Source: Candidatus Stahliibacteriota bacterium
Lineage (GTDB): Bacteria > Hydrothermota > Tepidihabitantia > SM23-42
Direction: 5' to 3'
DNA: 12,052 nucleotides
NCBI GenBank assembly: GCA_004376785.1
Contig: SOIY01000277.1
Location: 1 to 12,052 of the forward strand
Position numbers and translations under genes: made by a program. Within the stretch, counting starts at the first letter, position 1, and the number at the start of each line of letters is the position of its first letter. This document shows positions 1 through 6,575 of this stretch, piece after piece. The notes under the pieces were generated by a model that saw only the letters and a program-made list of their open reading frames with translations, did no database searches and was not told the DNA's origin.

Positions 1-17
1 ATTTCGTCAAGAAGTTG

Positions 18-45
18 TTGACTTATTTCATTTTTTGAATATAAT
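18..45 (+). promoter_or_regulatory. Sigma-70-type promoter of the rpmH cluster, apparently giving a leaderless mRNA
   Basis: The -35 hexamer TTGACT (18-23) and a perfect -10 TATAAT (40-45) are separated by 16 nt. The ATG of rpmH begins at 52, seven nt after the last -10 base, which is where transcription normally starts. There is no Shine-Dalgarno sequence between the -10 and the ATG, so the mRNA is predicted to begin at or next to the A of AUG. The same element spacing recurs at 4399-4426. Confidence 0.8.
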
Positions 46-51
46 TACTGA

Positions 52-186
52 ATGAAACGGACTTATCAGCCAAGCCGAAGAAAACGGAAGAAAAAACACG
101 GGTTTCGAAGCCGTATGAAGACGAAAAACGGACAGGATGTAATAAAAAGAAGGAGGAAGAAGGGAAGAAAACGGCTTACAGTTTAG
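52..186 (+). CDS. rpmH: 50S ribosomal protein L34
   Basis: This 44-aa, highly basic protein is bL34 of the large ribosomal subunit. It begins MKRTYQPSRRKRKK, continues with the conserved HGFRSRM segment and ends in the usual Lys/Arg-rich tail. The length is typical of the family (44-47 aa). It is the first gene of the canonical rpmH-rnpA-yidD-yidC-jag-mnmE cluster. The ATG sits seven nt after a TATAAT box with no ribosome binding site, so translation is probably leaderless. The +2 reading frame across the whole gene lacks stop codons and joins the rnpA frame downstream (see rnpA). Identification is certain; only the mode of initiation is inferred. Confidence 0.97.
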   Translation: MKRTYQPSRRKRKKKHGFRSRMKTKNGQDVIKRRRKKGRKRLTV

Positions 187-200
187 AACCCAAGGGAGAT

Positions 201-563
201 TTGACTTTTGTAAAAAGGGCAAGTAATAAAAATATAAATACGGTTAAGCAACTTGGATTGGATAAGACTGAGAGATTAAAAGGTAAGCAGATAATAAAAA
301 AGTTATTTTCAACTGGAAGAAGGTTTCATACCAGTAATTTAACTATTATCTACTTGCCTTCAGACAAAAATGCGACCGGTTTTGTTGCCTCCAAGAGGAT
401 TGGCGGCGCTGTTAAACGGAATAGAGTTAAAAGAATTTTAAGGGAGGCATATCGAATGAATAAAGATAATTTTAAAGGGTTGAAGGTTATATTTTATGCA
501 CGGGGTCCTCTGAAATTTAATGAGGTTGTAGATATTTTTAAAACATTTCAGGAGGGGAAGTGA
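201..563 (+). CDS. rnpA: Ribonuclease P protein component
   Basis: RnpA is the protein cofactor of RNase P, which removes 5' leaders from precursor tRNAs. With the TTG start at 201 the product has 120 aa. The family signature is clear: an RLKGKQIIKKLFSTG segment (residues 25-39), then the basic RNR helix within SKRIGGAVKRNRVKRILREAYR (about 64-85, RNR at 73-75). The start is uncertain. Before TTG 201 there is a purine-rich GGGAG (194-198), but its 2-nt spacing is too short. TTG 258 would give a compact 101-aa protein with a more usual N-terminus. The frame is also open upstream to codon 45 through all of rpmH, with a CTG at 48 that would give 171 aa, as in the overlapping Thermus rnpA/rpmH genes. 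The stop overlaps the yidD GTG. Confidence 0.93.
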   Translation: MTFVKRASNKNINTVKQLGLDKTERLKGKQIIKKLFSTGRRFHTSNLTIIYLPSDKNATGFVASKRIGGAVKRNRVKRILREAYRMNKDNFKGLKVIFYARGPLKFNEVVDIFKTFQEGK

Positions 564-835
564 AAAGCATAATTATATTTCTGATAAAAGGATATCAATT
601 TACATTTGGTAGATTATTTCCCCGAGTTTGTCGTTTTTCACCTTCCTGTTCAAACTATGCTATTGAAGCACTACAGATTCATGGTGTGTTCAGAGGCAGT
701 ATCTTAAGCGTGTTGCGCATTTTAAAATGCAGTCCATTCTTCCCGGGTGGTTGGGATCCAGTACCGGCAAAAAATATTGCTGCAGAATATTCGCTTAAAT
801 ACGATAAATGTCATAAGGAGCACACAAATGAGTGA
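560..835 (+). CDS. yidD: Membrane protein insertion efficiency factor YidD
   Basis: YidD is a small membrane-associated protein that assists YidC-dependent insertion of inner-membrane proteins. The 91-aa product has the family hallmarks: an amphipathic N-terminus (FLIKGYQFTFGRLF), the CRFSPSCSNYA motif with Cys24 and Cys30, a third conserved Cys57 in the KCSPFFPGGWDPVP segment, and a variable tail. The GTG start at 560 overlaps the rnpA TGA by 4 nt and is preceded by AGGAGG (550-555) at 4-nt spacing, which fixes the start. The 3' end overlaps yidC by 8 nt, so translation is probably coupled through rnpA-yidD-yidC. Confidence 0.95.
   Translation: MKSIIIFLIKGYQFTFGRLFPRVCRFSPSCSNYAIEALQIHGVFRGSILSVLRILKCSPFFPGGWDPVPAKNIAAEYSLKYDKCHKEHTNE
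815..820 (+). promoter_or_regulatory. Ribosome binding site that fixes the yidC start
   Basis: AAGGAG lies 7 nt before ATG 828. The yidC frame is open further upstream inside yidD, but this site, followed by the basic n-region and first membrane segment of YidC, identifies 828 as the start. Confidence 0.75.
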
Positions 836-2366
836 CCGAACACGAACAACCATTGCTTTTCTTTTAATAATAGGGGTTCTGTTTATGTGGACTATTTTAT
901 CTAAACCCAAGATTAAACCAGAAGCTGTTCAACCTGATACATTGGATACTACCTCTGCAATTACTGAACCTGTAGAAAAAACGCCAACCATACCCATAAT
1001 ACCTGAACACACTGACACAATTGTTGTGGAAAAGAAGAATTTCAGGATGGTTTTGTCCCCTGCAGGCGGATCAGTTAAGGAATTCTATTTAAGGGAATAC
1101 GATATAGATGTTGTTCCAGATGGTGAATATTTATTTGTTACCCAGATAAACAATGATGAGATTATTAATTTTGAATATTTGGCTGATGATGATTCAGTCG
1201 TTTTTACTTACAATAATGCAGATATAAATCTAAGCAAGGTGTATTATTTTAATAATCCCCATGGTTTTCAACTGACAACGAATTTTTCAAATATAACTGA
1301 CCAGATTTTAAGTTTAAAATCGGGTATCAGTATTACTGAGTTCAGGAATAAGGGAGAAGACCTTAGGCACTTTAGTGTATATGTCAAGAATGAAAAAGTT
1401 AATGAAATGAAGAAGAAGATAAAAGACACATTTAAATACACTGGAAATGTAGACTGGTTTGCTTTGAGAAGTAAATATTTTCTACTGGTAATAAATAACC
1501 TGGGGATAATTGATGGAATCAATTTTTATAAGTTGCCAAAGGATTTGCCACTTAAAACAGCAGACAGAAAAGAAGACAGAACCGATATTTACAGTGCTGC
1601 CTTTGGTTGTTTTTATATGAGAGGCGGTGGCGATAGATACGGCGCAGAAATTATGGGACCGGATAAGATTAACATCTCAGTTTTATTGCTCCCTATTAAA
1701 CATTCAGAACTTGCCAAATTCAAAAAGGGTTATGAGGGAGTTGCGTCTGGTGGTATAATGGGTCCAATCTCGAGAATTATTCTTTTGGTTTTTAACTTTT
1801 TCTATTCGATCATCAGAAATTATGGCTTTGCAATTATGCTCTTTGCATTTTTAATAAAAAGCGTTTTCTTTCCTCTCTCAAAAAAAATGATTCAATCACA
1901 ACACAAAATGCAAATGATACAGCCAGAAATGAAGAAGTTACAGAAGAAGTATAAAGAAGATGCCCAAAGATTGAATCAAGAAATGATGCATCTTTATAAA
2001 ACCTATAAAGTAAATCCTTTTGGTGGTTGTCTTCCTCTTTTAATCCAGATGCCAATATTTTTTGCACTTTATCAAACACTTATCACTTCAATCGAATTCA
2101 GGCAGGCACCTTTTATTCTTTGGATTACAGATCTTTCTTTTAAAGATCCATATTACATTTTACCAATTGCTATGGGTGTTATGATGTTAGTTCAATCTTT
2201 ATTTACCGTTGTTGATCCAAGACAAAAATTTATGGTGATAATAATGCCTGTATTTATGGTCTTTATATTTTTAAATTTTCCATCTGGATTACAATTATAT
2301 TGGTTTACATATAATATTTTAACGTTAGTCGAACATGTTATAACTAAACGAGGAGGCATTAAATGA
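828..2366 (+). CDS. yidC: Membrane protein insertase YidC
   Basis: YidC is the inner-membrane insertase/chaperone of the Oxa1 family, working alone or with SecYEG. The 512-aa protein has an N-terminal membrane anchor (about residues 7-25), a Pro/Thr-rich linker, a large periplasmic domain (about 60-300) and a C-terminal Oxa1 core. The core includes the cytoplasmic coiled hairpin (KMQMIQPEMKKLQKKYKED), the CLPLLIQMPIFFALYQTL segment and the final FPSGLQLYWF helix. The periplasmic domain marks the Gram-negative type. The conserved positive residue of the hydrophilic groove (Arg366 in E. coli) is Lys344 here, in FLIKSVFFPL; this substitution keeps the charge. The gene overlaps yidD by 8 nt and jag by 4 nt (ATGA). 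Confidence 0.96.
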   Translation: MSDRTRTTIAFLLIIGVLFMWTILSKPKIKPEAVQPDTLDTTSAITEPVEKTPTIPIIPEHTDTIVVEKKNFRMVLSPAGGSVKEFYLREYDIDVVPDGEYLFVTQINNDEIINFEYLADDDSVVFTYNNADINLSKVYYFNNPHGFQLTTNFSNITDQILSLKSGISITEFRNKGEDLRHFSVYVKNEKVNEMKKKIKDTFKYTGNVDWFALRSKYFLLVINNLGIIDGINFYKLPKDLPLKTADRKEDRTDIYSAAFGCFYMRGGGDRYGAEIMGPDKINISVLLLPIKHSELAKFKKGYEGVASGGIMGPISRIILLVFNFFYSIIRNYGFAIMLFAFLIKSVFFPLSKKMIQSQHKMQMIQPEMKKLQKKYKEDAQRLNQEMMHLYKTYKVNPFGGCLPLLIQMPIFFALYQTLITSIEFRQAPFILWITDLSFKDPYYILPIAMGVMMLVQSLFTVVDPRQKFMVIIMPVFMVFIFLNFPSGLQLYWFTYNILTLVEHVITKRGGIK

Positions 2367-2962
2367 AAATGGTCGAGGCATCTGGTAAGGATATTAATGA
2401 AGCCATCGAAAATGGAATAAAAATTTTAAGGGTCAGAAAAGAGGAGATAGATTATGAAATAACATCACAAAATGATGAAGAGACCGTCGTAAAATTGACC
2501 ATAAAAGAGCCTCGCCAACATCTGCACGAATTGGCAACTTTCATACTTAGCAGTTGTGGATTCAAACCAAATATTGAAATTACTAAAGACGATAAAGGAC
2601 TTTACTTAAATATAAAAACAAGGCATACTGATGCTATTCTAATCGGCAGGAAAGGCGAAACGCTCTGGTCATTACAGTATTTGATTTCGCGACTTATGAA
2701 ACGGTTTCACCCGAATTTAAAGATATTGGTTGATGTGGGTAGTTATCGCATGCGCAGGAATAATTTTTTAAGGAAAAAAGCCGAGGCGATTGCTTGTATT
2801 GTTTTACAAACCGGTCGAGAAATGGCTTTGGATCCTTTGACAAAAAAGGAACAACAGATTGTTGAGACTAAATTGAGTGAAATAAAAGGTGTTAAGATAT
2901 ATACCATTGGAAAGGGAGTAAGTAAGAATGTAATCATTGCTCCGAACAATGAGTCTAAATGA
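2363..2962 (+). CDS. jag: KH-domain RNA-binding protein Jag/KhpB (SpoIIIJ-associated type)
   Basis: This 199-aa protein has the three-part Jag layout. The N-terminal Jag_N domain comprises about residues 1-50 (VEASGKDINEAIENG). A type-II KH domain follows (about 78-125) with the RNA-binding GRKG loop at 95-98. A C-terminal R3H-like domain follows (about 127-197). Jag/KhpB binds RNA and is usually encoded next to yidC, as here. The R3H signature is degenerate: where relatives have ERRIIH this protein has EQQIVE, so the defining Arg and His are Gln164 and Glu168. The start is an ATGA overlap with yidC, preceded by AGGAGG (2351-2356) at good spacing. The 3' end overlaps mnmE by 14 nt. Confidence 0.93.
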   Translation: MKMVEASGKDINEAIENGIKILRVRKEEIDYEITSQNDEETVVKLTIKEPRQHLHELATFILSSCGFKPNIEITKDDKGLYLNIKTRHTDAILIGRKGETLWSLQYLISRLMKRFHPNLKILVDVGSYRMRRNNFLRKKAEAIACIVLQTGREMALDPLTKKEQQIVETKLSEIKGVKIYTIGKGVSKNVIIAPNNESK

Positions 2963-4295
2963 TACAATAGTTGCTTGTGCTACGCCTGCAGGGTACTCAA
3001 GCATTGGTGTTATTAGAATAAGTGGTGACCAAACACTTTCATTAGTAAAGAAGATATTTGTTTCCAGGCAAAAAATCCAAGATTTTGAAACAAATCACGC
3101 ATATTATGGTAATATTATTGATCCTGATAACAATGATGTAATTGACAAAATAATTGCTACATTCTATTTAACACCTCATTCATATACAGGTGAGGATGTC
3201 GTTGAATTATCCTGTCATGGTAATCCATTAATTATTGACCGCATAACCAAAATACTAACAGGCATGGGAGCAAGGATTGCTCAGCGTGGGGAATTTACAA
3301 AACGTGCGCTATTAAATGGTAAAATTGATCTGTTGCAGGCAGAAGCAGTATTGGACACAGTAATTGCGCCGTGTAACGAAGCAAGAAAACTGGCAATTAC
3401 CCAATATGAGGGTAAACTATCAGATAAAATTTATGAATTGAGGTCAAAGATAGTTGATTTATTGTCCTTTGTTGAAGCAAATATTGATTTTCCTGAGGAA
3501 GAAGATATTCAGAATAGTGATATCGGAATAGAGGGAGGTCTAAAATCAATTATTGAGGAGATAGACGAATTATTAAAAGGCGCAGAAATAGGAGTAAAAA
3601 TAAAGGAAGGCTATAAAGTTTTAATAACCGGAAGAACAAATGTTGGTAAATCAACCCTTTTTAACAAATTGGTTGGATATGATAGGGCAATAATCCATGA
3701 AGAACCTGGCACTACAAGGGACTATATTGAAGATCGTATTGAGGTTTCTGGACTCTATTTATGCCTTTTTGATACTGCTGGAATATTTAATACGGCTGCA
3801 GGTCCTGATAAAATTGCTCAGGATAGAACCATAAGCCTGGTTGAACAGTCTGACCTGATATTATTAATGTTTGATGGCTCTGAACCAATGAATGAAGAAG
3901 ATCTGTATCTTTACAATCTAACAAAGGATAAAGACAAAATTTTAATTGTAAATAAAATAGATTTAAACATACGCTTAAATGAAAGTGAAATATTATGTGA
4001 TTCCATAAAAATATCTGCAAAAACAGGAAAAAATATAGATTTGTTAATACAAAATATTAAAAGTAAATTATTGCCAAAATTTGACCATAAACAAATATTA
4101 TTAACCAGACAAAGACACATTGATGCCTTGAAAAATGCCAAAGAGTATTTTATCAGAGCCCAAAAAGCATATTCGCCTGAAACCATTGCATTTGAATTAC
4201 ATGCTGCATTAGATGTAATAGGTGAATTGACTGGAAAGGTAATGCGTAAAGAGATACTCGACCGGATTTTCGAGGAATTCTGTATTGGAAAATAA
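2949..4295 (+). CDS. mnmE: tRNA uridine-5-carboxymethylaminomethyl(34) synthesis GTPase MnmE
   Basis: MnmE, with MnmG, makes the cmnm5 modification of wobble uridine 34 in certain tRNAs. The 448-aa product begins MSLNDTIVACATPAG, the usual start of the formyl-THF-binding N-terminal domain. The central helical domain contains an inserted G domain: P-loop GRTNVGKST from Gly228, the EEPGTTRDY switch region, DTAG, and NKID. It ends in CIGK, the conserved C-terminal C-x-G-K motif whose Cys is functionally important in the family. ATG 2949 is chosen over an in-frame TTG at 2937 because it reproduces the family N-terminus. There is no clear ribosome binding site, and the 14-nt overlap with jag suggests coupled translation. 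mnmG is not in the window. Confidence 0.96.
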   Translation: MSLNDTIVACATPAGYSSIGVIRISGDQTLSLVKKIFVSRQKIQDFETNHAYYGNIIDPDNNDVIDKIIATFYLTPHSYTGEDVVELSCHGNPLIIDRITKILTGMGARIAQRGEFTKRALLNGKIDLLQAEAVLDTVIAPCNEARKLAITQYEGKLSDKIYELRSKIVDLLSFVEANIDFPEEEDIQNSDIGIEGGLKSIIEEIDELLKGAEIGVKIKEGYKVLITGRTNVGKSTLFNKLVGYDRAIIHEEPGTTRDYIEDRIEVSGLYLCLFDTAGIFNTAAGPDKIAQDRTISLVEQSDLILLMFDGSEPMNEEDLYLYNLTKDKDKILIVNKIDLNIRLNESEILCDSIKISAKTGKNIDLLIQNIKSKLLPKFDHKQILLTRQRHIDALKNAKEYFIRAQKAYSPETIAFELHAALDVIGELTGKVMRKEILDRIFEEFCIGK

Positions 4296-4304
4296 TTACA
4301 TTAC

Positions 4305-4346
4305 ATTGCAGATTGTAAATTTAATATTTAATATTTCAAATTTTAG
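4305..4346 (+). repeat. Heptad-periodic AT-rich tract (ATTNNNN)6
   Basis: ATT recurs at 4305, 4312, 4319, 4326, 4333 and 4340, exactly every 7 nt. Two successive units are identical (ATTTAAT at 4319 and 4326). The tract lies just after the mnmE stop and before the CGC heptads. The AT-rich composition makes some of the periodicity possible by chance, so this is the weaker of the three heptad tracts. The spacer 4296-4432 has no convincing terminator hairpin. Confidence 0.5.
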
Positions 4347-4362
4347 TTATTTGATATATATT

Positions 4363-4397
4363 CGCACTTCGCCCAACGCCCTACGCTTTTCGCTTTT
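4363..4397 (+). repeat. Heptad-periodic tract (CGCNNNN)5
   Basis: CGC recurs at 4363, 4370, 4377, 4384 and 4391, each followed by four variable bases, giving five 7-nt units. The last two units are identical (CGCTTTT), and the second and third differ only in the order of their last two bases (CGCCCAA, CGCCCTA). The tract is strikingly GC-rich against its AT-rich surroundings and ends 1 nt before the -35 element of the next promoter. It looks like a degenerate short tandem heptamer array. Confidence 0.75.
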
Positions 4398-4398
4398 A

Positions 4399-4426
4399 TT
4401 GACTTTCACTCGTTTTTGTCTATAAT
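4399..4426 (+). promoter_or_regulatory. Sigma-70-type promoter of the AsnC-type gene, apparently giving a leaderless mRNA
   Basis: TTGACT (4399-4404) and a perfect TATAAT (4421-4426) are separated by 16 nt. The GTG start codon at 4433 lies seven nt after the last -10 base, exactly the geometry seen at rpmH. No Shine-Dalgarno sequence is possible in the six intervening bases, and the frame has no ATG/GTG/TTG between the stop at 4400 and 4433. Confidence 0.8.
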
Positions 4427-4432
4427 GATTAC

Positions 4433-5338
4433 GTGATTATAGACCCCATAGATTTAAAGCTTATAAGATTGCTGGAACTGCACGGAAGTATTCCAGTTAA
4501 TGAAATTATTGCTAAATTTCATATTACTCAAGAAGAAATACTTTTGCGGATCAAAAATTTTGAAGATTCTGGTTTTATAAGCAATTATGGTATGAAATTA
4601 TTCTTACCAGGAATAATTGGTGGAAAATGGTATTGGGGTTGTATAGCATCTGAAACAACACCTCGTTTTAAGCCTGAATACTCTGTACCTCATCTTGAAG
4701 AAATAGTCGAGAACCTAACATTTCCTGCGGGTATCTGTCCTAATATGTCACTTTTGTTTTTCACACAAAACTTGCACGAAACCTATAAAATAATAAATAA
4801 AACTCCAGGAATTAAATATGCTGAGATTTATAAAATCAATGAATATAATATAAAGGTCCCAATAATTTTATTAAAAGAGAGTTGGCAACTCATTGCTCAA
4901 TTATATGATCGTTTGCCAAAATTGGATTATGTCAACATTCATTCAATAATAAATAAACCGGATTTAGATGACGAGGTTATACTATCCCGTTTAATATGGA
5001 GCAAGAAGAACCGAAAAGGTGTCATTTCAATATTCCCCAATTTTAATTGGTCTGTTATTAAAAATTATGTGCATCTTCATCTTGCTGTTACAACAAAGAT
5101 GAGAATCAAGGAATTACGGAAAATAGTTAATAAATTGGGGTTTTCAGGTAATATTACATCGAGGTTTAAAAAGAGATACATTCAACTGGAATTTAATCTT
5201 TGGGGGTTTTCTGATATGCAAACCATATTCAGTGCACTTAAGCAAGTAAGGAAATTAACTATCGAAGGGTATTCATTTGCACACAAAAACACAATTTATA
5301 ATGATTGGATTAAAAGGTATATTAAAGAAAAAATATAG
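4433..5338 (+). CDS. Lrp/AsnC-type winged-helix protein with extended C-terminal region
   Basis: The 301-aa product begins with an AsnC/Lrp-type winged helix-turn-helix (about residues 4-50): DPIDLKLIRLLELHGSIPVNEI, then an ITQEEILLRIKNFEDSGFI recognition and wing segment. This suggests a DNA-binding regulator. The remainder is about twice as long as in ordinary Lrp proteins (150-165 aa in total). Two alternating strand/helix stretches, about 60-145 and 205-290, look like RAM-type ligand-sensing modules, but that is inferred from pattern only. Heme-pathway proteins such as AhbA/NirD also combine an AsnC-type HTH with such domains, so a non-regulatory role cannot be excluded. The GTG start is leaderless by promoter geometry. 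The next gene follows closely. Target and ligand are unknown. Confidence 0.75.
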   Translation: MIIDPIDLKLIRLLELHGSIPVNEIIAKFHITQEEILLRIKNFEDSGFISNYGMKLFLPGIIGGKWYWGCIASETTPRFKPEYSVPHLEEIVENLTFPAGICPNMSLLFFTQNLHETYKIINKTPGIKYAEIYKINEYNIKVPIILLKESWQLIAQLYDRLPKLDYVNIHSIINKPDLDDEVILSRLIWSKKNRKGVISIFPNFNWSVIKNYVHLHLAVTTKMRIKELRKIVNKLGFSGNITSRFKKRYIQLEFNLWGFSDMQTIFSALKQVRKLTIEGYSFAHKNTIYNDWIKRYIKEKI

Positions 5339-5348
5339 TACATATTCG

Positions 5349-6557
5349 TTGATTGTTTATAGACGTGGCTGTGGCTTGGTATGGTGGCTGATTTTATTGT
5401 TGATTATATTTATGGGCTGTTCAACAAAAAAGGAGACTGTTCAGAAACCGACTGTGACTGAAACTGAACATATTGTAAAAAAAGGCGAAAATCTTGAGGT
5501 GATACTTAATAATATATTGTCACATCAATCAACGATTGAAATTATAAATGTATTAACAAGTGCGGATTTTCCTTTTAGAAAATGTTTTCCAGGTGATTCA
5601 ATCAAAATACTTAAAGAAAACGGTGATTTTTTAAAACTTACGTATTCTCAGAATCTAACATTTAAATATTATATTTTTAAAAATGACGACTATCTTTTTG
5701 TGGCTATGAAGTATCCATATATTGATACAGTCACTTGCTTTTTGAAAGGTGAGGTCAATTCTACGCTTTATGAATCGTTATTAAAAACAGGAGAAACACC
5801 AGTTTTGGTTTTTAGATATGCTGACATTTTTGCCTGGGAAATAGATTTTGTAACGGAGACCCAGAACGGCGACTCTTTTTCTATATTTTTTGAGAAGACA
5901 TTCTGTGATTCGAATTTTGTAGAGTACCTCAATATAATTGCAACTACTTATAAAGGCAATATTGGTGAGTACCATGGTATATATTACTGTGACCAAGATG
6001 GCAATGAAGATTATTACAATCTCAAAGGAGAATCACTAAGAAAATCTCTATTAAAATCGCCGCTCAGATTTTCATATATAAGTTCTTATTTTTCTAAAAG
6101 ACGTTTTCATCCTATTTTGAAAGTATGGCGCCCGCATCATGGTCTGGACTACGCTGCGCCGACCGGGACGCCTGTATCATCAATTGGTCATGGTACGGTT
6201 ACGTACAAAGGTTGGAGAGGAGGTTATGGTAATTTAGTCGAAATAAGACACAAAAATAACTTTAAGACACGATACGGACATCTTTCCAGGTTTGCAAAGG
6301 GTTTATACAAAGGTAAGAAAATAAAAATGGGTGAATTAATTGGTTATGTTGGTTCAACTGGTCTTTCAACTGGACCACACCTGCATTTTGAATTGCACAG
6401 AAATGGCGTGTCTATTAATCCGCTCAAGGTCAAAATTCCACGTGCGCCGTCAGTAAAGAAAAAATATTTGAGTGATTTTGAGCAACATCGTGATTCATTG
6501 TTAAAATATATTGAACAATTATCACAACCTGTTGGAGAAGAAATATCAAAAGAGTAA
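5349..6557 (+). CDS. Lipoprotein M23 (LytM-type) murein endopeptidase
   Basis: This is a MepM-like zinc peptidase predicted to cut peptidoglycan cross-links in the periplasm. From TTG 5349 the product has 402 aa. It has a basic n-region (VYRR), a hydrophobic core (LVWWLILLLIIF) and a lipobox ending in Cys24 (FMGC), so it is a predicted lipoprotein. Residues about 35-240 resemble the LysM/OapA-like N-terminal regions of MepM relatives. The M23 domain follows with the zinc ligands His263 and Asp267 (HHGLD) and the HLHF motif (His344, His346), so it should be catalytically active. The start is uncertain: ATG 5301 (418 aa) overlaps the previous gene by 38 nt and gives an unusually long n-region, and no candidate start has a clear ribosome binding site. 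Confidence 0.88.
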   Translation: MIVYRRGCGLVWWLILLLIIFMGCSTKKETVQKPTVTETEHIVKKGENLEVILNNILSHQSTIEIINVLTSADFPFRKCFPGDSIKILKENGDFLKLTYSQNLTFKYYIFKNDDYLFVAMKYPYIDTVTCFLKGEVNSTLYESLLKTGETPVLVFRYADIFAWEIDFVTETQNGDSFSIFFEKTFCDSNFVEYLNIIATTYKGNIGEYHGIYYCDQDGNEDYYNLKGESLRKSLLKSPLRFSYISSYFSKRRFHPILKVWRPHHGLDYAAPTGTPVSSIGHGTVTYKGWRGGYGNLVEIRHKNNFKTRYGHLSRFAKGLYKGKKIKMGELIGYVGSTGLSTGPHLHFELHRNGVSINPLKVKIPRAPSVKKKYLSDFEQHRDSLLKYIEQLSQPVGEEISKE

Positions 6558-6575
6558 AGTGCGCTATAGTGTTTC

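Noticed and set aside
28..222. Minus-strand open frame opposite rpmH and the rnpA start
   Set aside because: It is the antisense shadow of a Lys/Arg-rich gene, has no ribosome binding site and no recognisable domain.
747..827. Longer yidC reading frame starting inside yidD
   Set aside because: ATG 828 has a well-spaced AAGGAG and gives the normal YidC N-terminus; the extension is yidD sequence in another frame.
1857..1859. Lys344 in place of the conserved groove Arg of YidC as an anomaly
   Set aside because: Lys at this position keeps the positive charge and occurs in other diderm lineages, so it is not evidence of altered function.
4296..4432. Terminator, small RNA or CRISPR-like array between mnmE and the AsnC-type gene
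   Set aside because: No stable hairpin with a T tract and no repeat-spacer structure of CRISPR length; the only structure is the 7-nt periodicity reported above.
5277..5348. Upstream starts TTG 5277 and ATG 5301 for the M23 lipoprotein
   Set aside because: They overlap the previous gene and give an overlong n-region before the lipobox; ATG 5301 remains possible, TTG 5277 is unlikely.
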